Translations under genes and position numbers: made by a program | In this document: positions 7,072-13,035 of the stretch, in pieces | Layout: every line of letters starts with the position of its first letter | Numbering within the stretch: position 1 is the stretch's first letter | Assembly: GCA_947627125.1 (NCBI GenBank) | Contig: CANQUY010000028.1 | Coordinates: forward strand, 1-15,738 | Source of the DNA: an uncultured Clostridia bacterium | GTDB lineage: Bacteria > Bacillota > Clostridia > Christensenellales > Borkfalkiaceae | Direction: 5' to 3' | DNA: 15,738 nt | Notes under the pieces: model-generated | What the model saw: only the letters and a program-made list of their open reading frames with translations | Database searches by the model: none | What the model was told of the DNA's origin: nothing

Positions 7072-7377
7072 ATGGAAGATCATTGCTGTTGCAATTCACA
7101 GGAACGTAAGACCATCCGTTCGGAAGAGGAGAAGAGGAAAATCAATTCCCGCCTCAACCGTCTCGCGGGGCAGTTGAACGGCATCAAGCGCATGGTGGAG
7201 GAGGACCGCTACTGCGAGGACATCCTCGTTCAGCTTGCCGCCGTGGATGCGTCCGTCAAGAGCCTTTCGGCCGTCATTTTAAAAAATCATCTGCACGGCT
7301 GTGTCGTGGAGCATGTCATGGAGGGAGATACGGACGTTCTCGACGAGATCGTCACGCTCTTCAAGAGGTTTTCATGA
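7072..7377 (+). CDS. csoR: CsoR family Cu(I)-sensing repressor
   Basis: This is a 101-residue all-helical DUF156/CsoR regulator. The Cu(I) ligand set C48, H73, C77 (RYCEDIL and NHLHGCV) has the same 25 and 4 residue spacing as C36/H61/C65 of the M. tuberculosis protein, and a tyrosine precedes C48 as there. RLNRLAGQLNGIKRMV is the DNA-binding helix region. I start it at ATG 7072, preceded by GGAG (7062-7065) at six bases. An in-frame GTG at 7033 lies upstream of the predicted transcription start, and ATG 7060 overlaps the operator without a ribosome binding site. The N-terminus carries an extra H4-C5-C6-C7 cluster. The stop overlaps copA as ATGA. Confidence 0.93.
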   Translation: MEDHCCCNSQERKTIRSEEEKRKINSRLNRLAGQLNGIKRMVEEDRYCEDILVQLAAVDASVKSLSAVILKNHLHGCVVEHVMEGDTDVLDEIVTLFKRFS

Positions 7378-10019
7378 AAAAAAGATATTCTGTCACGGGA
7401 ATGAGCTGCGCGGCCTGCGCGGCGGGAATCGAACGGACAGTAAAAAAATTGAAAAACGTCACTTATTGCTCGGTTTCGCTCATGGGCGAGTGCATGGACG
7501 TGGAGTTTGACGAGAAAAATCTCGACGAGAGGGAGATCGAAAACGCGGTCGTCCGTCTTGGCTACGGCATCTCGGAATACGGCAAGCAGACCGAAAAAAA
7601 GAGAGAGATATTGACGCTTTTTGTGCGTTTTATCCTCTCGCTCGTGCTGCTTCTCCCCGTCATGTACCTCTCTATGGGGCACATGGTGGGGCTTCCCGCG
7701 CCGACGGGATGGCTGAATCACGGCTTTCAGCTCGGACTCACGGCCGTAATTTTGCTCATAAATTACAAATTTTTTGTCAGCGGGGTCCGTGCGGCGTTCA
7801 AATTGGTGCCGAATATGGACACCCTCGTTTCGCTCGGGGCGGGCGTTTCCTTTGTGTACAGCGTCGTGATCGCCTGCCTTCACCCCGAAAGCCACGAGCT
7901 CTACTTCGAGTCGGCGGCCATGATCGTCACCCTCGTGACCCTCGGCAAGTGGCTCGAGGACCGCTCGAAAAAGCGCACGGGGCGGGAGATCGAGAAGCTC
8001 CGCTACCTCGCGCCCGATACCGTCACGGTGGAACGGGACGGCGCATTTCTGTCTGTTCCGCTCTCCGAGGTCGAGGAGGGAGATATTGTCATTGTGAAGC
8101 AAGGTGAATCAATTGCCGTGGATGGGACGGTGGTCGGGGGGCATGCCTTTGTCGATAAGTCCGCCGTCACGGGGGAGAGCCTTCCCGTGGAGCTCACCTC
8201 GGGCGATGCGGCCGTTTCCGCGTGCATCGTCACGGACGGTTTTTTGAAGATATGTGCAGAAAAAGTGGGCGCAGACACCATGTTGATGTCCATTATCAAG
8301 ATGGTGCGCGAGGCGGGCGCATCCAAGGCTCCCATTCAGAAATTGGCCGATAAGGTCGCCGCGGTCTTTGTGCCGTGCGTGCTTGCTCTCGCCGTCGTGA
8401 CTTTCCTCGCGTGGTATTTTTCCACATGGGAACTGTCAAGCGCAATGAACTACGCCGTTTCCGTGCTCGTCATTTCCTGCCCCTGTGCCCTCGGACTTGC
8501 GACCCCCGTGGCCGTGATGGCGGCAACAGGCAGGGGCGCGTCGCTCGGCATTCTCTATAAAAATGCAGAGGCGCTCCAAAAAATGGCGACGGTGGACGAG
8601 GTTTGGCTCGACAAGACGGCCACGCTCACCGAGGGAAAGCCGAAAGTGGTGTGGTTTGAGGAGTATTGCCCCGAGGCGAATCCCAAATCCATCGCCTATG
8701 CCATTGAGAGTAAGCTGAACCACCCCCTCGCGCGGTGCATTGCAGACTTCTGCGGCAGCGGCGGGGAGGCCGAGGACGTTTCCTACGTCACAGGGCAGGG
8801 CGCAGTCGGCACCGTCAACGGCAAGACGTACTTCCTCGGCAACGAGCGCATGATGCAGGCCCGCGGCGTGAAATTTGAAGCATATCTTGCAAATTTTGAG
8901 AAACTTTCCGCCGAGGGAAAGACCGTTCTCTTCCTCTCGGACGAGAAAAAACCCCTCGCCCTCTTCGCCCTTGCGGACACGCTGAAAGAGGGGAGCCGCG
9001 AGGCCGTGGAGAGCCTTGTGCAGGCGGGGTGCCTCCCCGTGATGCTGACGGGGGACAACGCGGCCGTTGCCTCGCACATTGCCCGCGAGGCAGGGTTTCC
9101 GCCCTATGACGCCTGCGTGTGTGCGGAACTTCTGCCCGAGGATAAGCTCTCCTATATCAGGGCGGCGCGGGAGAGAAAGGAGCGGGCGAAGGCCGAAAAC
9201 CGCGCTATAAGTCGCAAAAATTCCTATACAGCGATGGTGGGGGACGGCATCAACGACGCCCCCGCGCTCAAAGAGGCGGACGTCGGCATCGCCATGGGGA
9301 ACGGCACAGACGTGGCCATTGAGAGTGCGGACGCCGTGCTCGTCGGCGGGGATCTGCGGGCCCTTCCCCGTGCGCTCGCCCTCTCCAAAAAGACGATGCG
9401 GATCATCAAGCAGAACCTCTTTTGGGCGTTCTTCTACAATTGTATCGGCATTCCGCTCGCGGCGGGCGTGTTTGCTTGGGCGGGGCTGTCGCTGAATCCC
9501 ATGATCGGCTCTGCGGCGATGAGCCTTTCCTCCCTCTTTGTCGTGACGAATGCCCTGCGGCTCGTGCGGTTTGGGAGGGCCACCCCCCTACCCCCCTCCA
9601 GAGGAGGGGGCAACAAGGCGGCCCCCAATGGAGGGGGCAAAGGGGATCCTTCGGTTTCCGCTCATTCTGAGCGCAGCGAAGAATCCCCTGCAACGAAGTC
9701 CGCTCCTCCCTTGGGCCCCGCTCATTCTGAGCGTAGCGAAGAATCCCCTGCAACGAAGTCCGTTCCTCCCCATCAAACCCAAAAAATCAATCAAAAAGGA
9801 GATACAACTATGAAAAAGACAATTCTTGTGGACGGCATGATGTGCCAGCACTGCGTGAAGCACGTGAAGGACGCGCTCGAAAAAGTGGACGGCGTGAAGT
9901 CCGCCGAGGTCAGCCTCGAGAACAAGACGGCTGTCGTCGAGCTCGAGAGAGAGGTCGAAAACGAAGTCTTACTCGCCGCCGTCACCGAAGCGGGCTATGA
10001 GCCCAAGGCCATTCTATAA
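7374..10019 (+). CDS. copA: Cu(I)-exporting P1B-type ATPase CopA fused in frame to a C-terminal CopZ-like domain
   Basis: This is an 881-residue membrane ATPase that pumps Cu(I) out of the cytoplasm. An N-terminal HMA domain has GMSCAAC (C12, C15). The membrane part runs from about 78, followed by the actuator loop TGES (266-269), the CPC ion site (369-371), the phosphorylation motif at D413, HP (450-451), TGDN (559-562), GDGINDAP (623-630) and the last helices with MSLSSLFVVTNALRL (716-730). The phosphorylation motif reads DKTAT, not the near-invariant DKTGT. The ATPase body ends at about 733. Residues 736-800 are encoded by repeat DNA (one class E, two class D units), and residues 813-881 form a second HMA domain with MMCQHC. 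Start: AAGAGG (7363-7368) five bases before ATG, overlapping the csoR stop. ATPases with extra HMA domains exist; this linker's origin is the unusual part. Confidence 0.93.
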   Translation: MKKRYSVTGMSCAACAAGIERTVKKLKNVTYCSVSLMGECMDVEFDEKNLDEREIENAVVRLGYGISEYGKQTEKKREILTLFVRFILSLVLLLPVMYLSMGHMVGLPAPTGWLNHGFQLGLTAVILLINYKFFVSGVRAAFKLVPNMDTLVSLGAGVSFVYSVVIACLHPESHELYFESAAMIVTLVTLGKWLEDRSKKRTGREIEKLRYLAPDTVTVERDGAFLSVPLSEVEEGDIVIVKQGESIAVDGTVVGGHAFVDKSAVTGESLPVELTSGDAAVSACIVTDGFLKICAEKVGADTMLMSIIKMVREAGASKAPIQKLADKVAAVFVPCVLALAVVTFLAWYFSTWELSSAMNYAVSVLVISCPCALGLATPVAVMAATGRGASLGILYKNAEALQKMATVDEVWLDKTATLTEGKPKVVWFEEYCPEANPKSIAYAIESKLNHPLARCIADFCGSGGEAEDVSYVTGQGAVGTVNGKTYFLGNERMMQARGVKFEAYLANFEKLSAEGKTVLFLSDEKKPLALFALADTLKEGSREAVESLVQAGCLPVMLTGDNAAVASHIAREAGFPPYDACVCAELLPEDKLSYIRAARERKERAKAENRAISRKNSYTAMVGDGINDAPALKEADVGIAMGNGTDVAIESADAVLVGGDLRALPRALALSKKTMRIIKQNLFWAFFYNCIGIPLAAGVFAWAGLSLNPMIGSAAMSLSSLFVVTNALRLVRFGRATPLPPSRGGGNKAAPNGGGKGDPSVSAHSERSEESPATKSAPPLGPAHSERSEESPATKSVPPHQTQKINQKGDTTMKKTILVDGMMCQHCVKHVKDALEKVDGVKSAEVSLENKTAVVELEREVENEVLLAAVTEAGYEPKAIL
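9583..9610 (+). repeat. Class E G/C hairpin repeat inside copA
   Basis: CCCCCTCC (9592-9599), loop AGA, GGAGGGGG (9603-9610) form a perfect 8-bp stem, preceded by CCCCCCTA. A near-identical element lies at 15541-15570 in the U32 gene, again followed by class D units. The next 50 bases (to about 9655) continue with a looser GGCCCCCAATGGAGGGGGC hairpin. It is translated as TPLPPSRGGG in copA, in a different frame from the U32 copy. Confidence 0.8.
9661..9780 (+). repeat. Two tandem class D repeat units (60 bp each) inside copA
   Basis: Units at 9661-9720 and 9721-9780 share CTCATTCTGAGCG, AGCGAAGAATCCCCTG and CAACGAAGTCCG with few differences. Sixty bases equals 20 codons, and both units are read in the same frame as AHSERSEESPATKS followed by APP or VPP. 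Within each unit ATTCT pairs with AGAAT. The second unit ends just before the ribosome binding site of the CopZ part. Confidence 0.9.
9796..9801 (+). promoter_or_regulatory. Internal ribosome binding site for a separate CopZ
   Basis: AAGGAG lies eight bases before ATG 9810, inside the long copA frame. A full Shine-Dalgarno with ideal spacing in front of a complete domain is unlikely to be chance, and indicates that the CopZ part was, and probably still is, translated on its own. Confidence 0.8.
9810..10019 (+). CDS. copZ: CopZ-like copper chaperone, nested in the copA frame
   Basis: The 69 residues from ATG 9810 make a complete HMA-fold copper chaperone: beta strand MKKTILVDG, metal site MMCQHC (C12 and C15 of the short product), and ending EAGYEPKAIL as such proteins do. 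CopZ carries Cu(I) in the cytoplasm and hands it to CopA and CsoR. It shares frame and stop with copA, with no stop codon between them, so it can be made as part of the fusion and also as a free protein from AAGGAG at 9796-9801. I infer that it was originally a separate gene whose upstream stop was lost when repeats entered the spacer. Which product dominates cannot be told from sequence. Confidence 0.8.
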   Translation: MKKTILVDGMMCQHCVKHVKDALEKVDGVKSAEVSLENKTAVVELEREVENEVLLAAVTEAGYEPKAIL

Positions 10020-10047
10020 ATTCGGCAGAGTTCGACAAAAGACAAAA

Positions 10048-10071
10048 AAACTTACACATATGTGCGCGTTT
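10048..10071 (+). promoter_or_regulatory. 24-bp dyad, candidate operator of the ArsR-family gene
   Basis: AAAC-tta-CACATATGTG-cgc-GTTT is symmetric about 10059/10060, with a perfect 10-bp core and 4-bp outer arms. It lies 36 bp before the arsR-family start and resembles in form the dyads bound by ArsR/SmtB proteins. A possible -10 (TATTCT, 10080-10085) follows, but no good -35 is visible, so a dedicated promoter is uncertain. Confidence 0.5.
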
Positions 10072-10107
10072 GCAAGTGTTATTCTGTCATAAAAAGGAGG
10101 TATTTTT

Positions 10108-10446
10108 ATGGCAGAAACATTGCTACTGGACAGACGTACGAAGGATATCGTGGAGGATTACGTTCCCGACGGGGAGATCCTCTCCTCCCTCGTGCGTTTT
10201 TTCTCTATCTTTTCGGACGGCACGCGGCTGAGGATCTTATCGGCCCTTGCCATTTCGGAAATGTGCGTTACCGATATTTCGAGGGTGCTCAATATCAACC
10301 AGACGACGGTTTCGCACCAGCTGAGGTTTTTGAAGGACGTCGGGCTCGTGAAGAGCGAACGGCACGGGAAGATCATCTTCTACATGGCCTCGGGGGAGAT
10401 CGTCAATGACATTCTTCTCAAGGGCGTGGAATTTTTGGGCGATTGA
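10108..10446 (+). CDS. ArsR/SmtB family winged-helix regulator
   Basis: This is a 112-residue helix-turn-helix protein. The DNA-binding segment is MCVTDISRVLNINQTTVSHQL (52-72), preceded by FFSIFSDGTRLRILSALA and followed by the wing VKSERHGKIIFYM. Classical metal sites are incomplete: the alpha-3 motif is EMCVTD with a single cysteine (C53), not ELCVCD, and the C-terminal helix has no histidine/aspartate set. Its signal is therefore unknown; it may sense another metal, a redox state or an oligomer partner. AAGGAGG (10094-10100) precedes ATG by seven bases. It follows copA/copZ by 88 bp and could be co-transcribed with the copper genes or controlled from the dyad at 10048-10071. Only repeats follow it. 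Confidence 0.88.
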   Translation: MAETLLLDRRTKDIVEDYVPDGEILSSLVRFFSIFSDGTRLRILSALAISEMCVTDISRVLNINQTTVSHQLRFLKDVGLVKSERHGKIIFYMASGEIVNDILLKGVEFLGD

Positions 10447-10480
10447 GGGGGAGGGCGAAGACGGAGGCGTTCTGAATACG

Positions 10481-10564
10481 TCATGGTGCCCCGCGCGCAT
10501 TCTATTCGTGTCTAAGCGCGGCACGAGCGCTGTCCTTGGCGCGAAGTAGCGCAGTCGAACCATC
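10481..10564 (+). repeat. Class C composite repeat
   Basis: The 42-bp class C core (10488-10529, GCCCCGCGCGCATTC ... GCGGCACGAGCG) is enclosed by TCATGGT (10481-10487) and CGAACCATCA (10556-10565). ATGGT pairs with ACCAT, so the outer stem of this copy uses a GGT/ACC triplet. It matches the core at 6831-6872, and at 11030-11071 in inverse orientation. Confidence 0.7.
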
Positions 10565-10579
10565 ACCTTATTTTGCTGC

Positions 10580-10609
10580 GGTGACCCTTCGACGTTGCTT
10601 AGGGTGACG
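10580..10609 (+). repeat. Class F short palindrome
   Basis: GTGACCCTTCG (10581-10591) and TTAGGGTGAC (10599-10608) pair over eight positions with one mismatch, with a GACGTTGC-type loop. On the opposite strand it reads GTCACCCTAAG ... CGAAGGGTCAC, the same TCAy-NCT-AG / CGAAGN pattern as the other classes, here with CCC/GGG in the variable stem. Confidence 0.65.
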
Positions 10610-10647
10610 TAATTGGGAACGGCGGGGCAGGGTGACGCACGGGAGCA

Positions 10648-10718
10648 GCCCCCGCGTCATTCTGAGAAACGGACTTACTACGATGTCAGACGACTTAACC
10701 CGAAGAATCTCGCGGGGC
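10648..10718 (+). repeat. Class B palindromic repeat
   Basis: This is 71 bp from GCCCCCGCGTCATTCTGAG to AAGAATCTCGCGGGGC. It matches, inverted, the copy at 1712-1782 that ends rqcH. ATTCT pairs with AGAAT next to a GC-rich outer stem. It lies 12 bp upstream of the tandem class A array, in the same class B-next-to-A pairing seen at 1633-1782. Confidence 0.85.
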
Positions 10719-10730
10719 GGTGATGATAGT

Positions 10731-10976
10731 GCGGCGAGATGCTTCGGTTCAGCTTTCGTGGACTTCGTTCCGCTCCCGTTCTCAGCATGACGCCGCACAC
10801 ACGGGGCGACCGTACTCTTTGCGGCGAGATGCTTCGGTTCGGTTTTCGTGGACTTCGTTCCGCTCCCGTTCTCAGCATGACGCCGCACACACGGGGCGAC
10901 CGTACTCTTTTCGGCGAGATGCTTCGGTTCGGCTTTCGTGGACTTCGTTCCGCTCCCGTTCTCAGCATGACGCCGC
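10731..10976 (+). repeat. Tandem class A array, 90-bp period
   Basis: Units begin at 10731, 10821 and 10911. Each has a 66-bp palindromic core (GCGGCGAGATGCTTCGG ... TCAGCATGACGCCGC); the first two are followed by a 24-bp spacer (ACACACGGGGCGACCGTACT plus four bases). The units differ at only a few positions, so the array expanded recently. ATGCT in the left arm pairs with AGCAT in the right arm. GGACTTCGTT lies in the middle of each unit. The third unit runs into CTACAGGCC instead of the spacer. Confidence 0.92.
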
Positions 10977-11000
10977 TACAGGCCGCCGTGCGTTTAACGG

Positions 11001-11078
11001 GATCCTTCGCTACGCTATTTCGCGCTATGCGCTCATGCCGCGCTTAGACGCAAATAGAATGCGCGCGGGGCAGGATGA
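11001..11078 (-). repeat. Class C composite repeat, inverted copy
   Basis: The class C core lies at 11030-11071 on the minus strand. It is enclosed by GATCCTTCGCTACGC (11001-11015) and CAGGATGAG (11071-11079): ATCCT pairs with AGGAT, a CCT/AGG version of the outer stem. The AGCGTAGCGAAGGATC arm (minus strand) is the same as in class D at 15635-15652, tying classes C and D together. Confidence 0.7.
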
Positions 11079-11094
11079 GCGCACGAGCATGGTA

Positions 11095-11140
11095 TGGACT
11101 TCGTTCCGCTCCCGTTCTCAGCATGACGCCGCTACAGGCC
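11095..11140 (+). repeat. Truncated class A right half
   Basis: These 46 bases (TGGACTTCGTTCCG ... CGCCGCTACAGGCC) are identical to 10939-10984, the right half of the third tandem unit plus its flank. The left half is missing, replaced by the inverted class C composite. This suggests a duplication that was later split, or recombination between repeats. Confidence 0.85.
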
Positions 11141-11188
11141 AAAGGCGTTGAAATTCACTGCGGTACGTGAGAAAATTTCGGCAAATCC

Positions 11189-11217
11189 TTGAAAAATTTT
11201 GCGCGTTTGTATATAAT
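11189..11217 (+). promoter_or_regulatory. Sigma-A promoter of uvrC, apparently giving a leaderless transcript
   Basis: TTGAAA (11189-11194) and TATAAT (11212-11217) are separated by exactly 17 bases. Only six bases (GGTATC) separate the -10 box from the uvrC ATG at 11224, so the expected start of transcription falls on or within a base or two of the A of the start codon. Confidence 0.8.
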
Positions 11218-11223
11218 GGTATC

Positions 11224-13035
11224 ATGGCTGAGAATATCTTGCGCGAAAAACTCAAGCTCCTGCCCGACTGTCCGGGCGTGTATATCATGCTCGACAGCGA
11301 CGGCGCCGTCATCTATGTCGGCAAGGCGCGAGTTCTCAAAAACCGCGTCCGCCAATATTTCCATTCCTCGGAGAAACCTGTCAAGGTCCAGGCCATGGTG
11401 GAGAGCATTGCCGACTTCTACTACATCGTCGCGCCCACCGAGGCAGACGCACTCGCACTTGAAAACAACCTCATCAAGAAATACAAGCCAAAGTACAACA
11501 TTCTCTTAAAGGACGACAAGACCTATCCCTATATCAAAGTGCACACGCGGGAGGAGTTTCCGCATATCTCCGTCACCCGCCGTATTAAAAAGGACGGCAG
11601 GTATTTCGGCCCCTTCATGGGCGGCGTGAACTGCAAGGAGATCGTGGATATCGCCGCAAAGGTTTACAACATCCGCACCTGTTCCACCGCCGTCAAGGAG
11701 AAAGCCGCAAAGCCCTGCCTCAACTATCACTTGGGCCGCTGCCCCGCCCCCTGTGCGCATCTGTGCACGCGGGAGGAGTATGCGGAACGGGTGGAGAAGG
11801 TCCTCTCCTTCCTTGCGGGCAACTATGAGGAGGCGGAGGAACTTCTGACGGAGAAGATGAAAGCGTTTGCCGCAGAGGAGCAGTTTGAACTCGCCCTCGA
11901 CTACCGCAACAAGATCCAAATGCTCTCCGCCCTCAAAAAGCGCAGGATCACTTCCATGCCCAAGGACGTGGACGCGGACGTGTGGGCGATCGAAACGAAC
12001 GGGCTCTACACGGCCGTTTCCCTCCTCGTCACGCGGAAGGGGATCATGCAGGGGAGCCGCACTTTCCACTCGGATGCAGGGGCAGGGGAGCGCGGGGAAG
12101 CCCTCACGAGCTTTATCACCCAATACTATTCCGCCCACGAAACGCCGCACGAGGTCATTTCGGAGGAGATCGCGGAGGAGGGCGCGCTTGCGGCCTTTTT
12201 GCGGGAGAGAGCGGGGCGGAACGTCGAGCTCGTTCACCCCAAATTCGGCGTCAGAAAGGAACTGCTCGACATGGCGGCGGCGAACGCCAAGGACTATCTC
12301 GAAAAGTCCGTTTCCTCCATCGAGCACAGGGACGACATGACCGTCCGCGCCTGCGAAAAACTCAAAAATGTTCTCTCCCTCCGCCGCTATCCCAAGCGCA
12401 TGGAGTGCTACGATATTTCGGACATCTCGGGCGTGGACAAGGTGGGCAGCATGGTCGTCTTTACGGACGGCGAGGCGGATAAGTACGAATACCGCCGCTT
12501 CCGCATCAAGACAGTGGAGGGGGCGAACGACTTCGCCTCATTGCAGGAAGTGCTAAGGCGGCGGCTGGCAAAGCTCGGCACGGACGAGGAGGAACGCTTC
12601 CCCCGTCCCCAGCTCATCGTCATCGACGGCGGCAAGGGACAGCTCTCCGCCGTCAAGGAAATTTTTGACGAAATGAACGTCGGGGATATCGACCTCGTCG
12701 CCCTCGCCAAGCAGGAGGAAGAGGTGTTCACCCTCCACTGTAGCGAGAGCGTCAAAATCGACAGGCACGACTATAGCTTAAAGATGCTCCAGCGCATCCG
12801 CGACGAGGCCCACCGCTTTGCCGTTTCCTACTTCCGTAACATTCACTCGAAGCGCAACCTCGCCTCCGTGCTCGAGGAGATCGAAGGGGTCGGCAAGAAG
12901 AAGCGGCTCGCCCTCATGGAGAAGTTTGGAACCATCGACAAAATCATGCACGCGAGCGCGGAGGAACTCTGCACGGCGGAGGGGATCGGCGAGGAGCTTG
13001 CGGTCCGCATCAAAACTTATTTTGAAAATCTATGA
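11224..13035 (+). CDS. uvrC: UvrABC excinuclease subunit C
   Basis: This is a 603-residue UvrC, which makes both incisions in nucleotide excision repair. The GIY-YIG domain starts at PGVYIMLD (17-24) with IYVGKA. Four cysteines, C153, C165, C173 and C177, keep the 12-8-4 spacing of the [4Fe-4S] cysteines reported in E. coli UvrC. A UVR domain (about 203-238) binds UvrB. The RNase H-like nuclease follows with D397 (YDISDISG), D468 (IDGGKGQ) and H530 (DEAHRF), then C-terminal helix-hairpin-helix motifs (about 553-603). I choose ATG 11224: the frame extends to a GTG at 11167, but that lies upstream of the promoter, and later methionines would cut into GIY-YIG. No ribosome binding site is possible if transcription starts at the ATG. 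Overlaps the next gene as ATGA. Confidence 0.95.
   Translation: MAENILREKLKLLPDCPGVYIMLDSDGAVIYVGKARVLKNRVRQYFHSSEKPVKVQAMVESIADFYYIVAPTEADALALENNLIKKYKPKYNILLKDDKTYPYIKVHTREEFPHISVTRRIKKDGRYFGPFMGGVNCKEIVDIAAKVYNIRTCSTAVKEKAAKPCLNYHLGRCPAPCAHLCTREEYAERVEKVLSFLAGNYEEAEELLTEKMKAFAAEEQFELALDYRNKIQMLSALKKRRITSMPKDVDADVWAIETNGLYTAVSLLVTRKGIMQGSRTFHSDAGAGERGEALTSFITQYYSAHETPHEVISEEIAEEGALAAFLRERAGRNVELVHPKFGVRKELLDMAAANAKDYLEKSVSSIEHRDDMTVRACEKLKNVLSLRRYPKRMECYDISDISGVDKVGSMVVFTDGEADKYEYRRFRIKTVEGANDFASLQEVLRRRLAKLGTDEEERFPRPQLIVIDGGKGQLSAVKEIFDEMNVGDIDLVALAKQEEEVFTLHCSESVKIDRHDYSLKMLQRIRDEAHRFAVSYFRNIHSKRNLASVLEEIEGVGKKKRLALMEKFGTIDKIMHASAEELCTAEGIGEELAVRIKTYFENL

Larger units (their letters stand above)
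10447..11188. other. Gene-free repeat island
   Basis: About 740 bp between the ArsR-family gene and uvrC hold, in order, a class C composite (10481-10564), a class F palindrome (10580-10609), class B (10648-10718), three tandem class A units (10731-10976), an inverted class C composite (11001-11078) and a truncated class A copy (11095-11140). Long open frames exist on both strands because the 90-bp class A period is 30 codons without stops. They have repetitive, arginine/serine-rich translations and no ribosome binding sites, so I call none of them. Confidence 0.8.

Noticed and set aside
7287..8102. 271-codon minus-strand frame opposite csoR-copA
   Set aside because: Lies wholly within confidently identified genes on the other strand, with a His/Arg-rich translation and no family resemblance.
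10731..10976. CRISPR array
   Set aside because: The repeated unit is 66 bp with 24-bp spacers that are the same in the two units, so spacers are not unique, and no cas genes are present.
10720..11151. Repetitive plus-strand frame in the class A array (SWTSFRSRSQHDAA repeated)
   Set aside because: It is a direct translation of the 90-bp repeat; alternative frames on both strands are equally open, and there is no ribosome binding site. It is a property of the repeat, not a gene.
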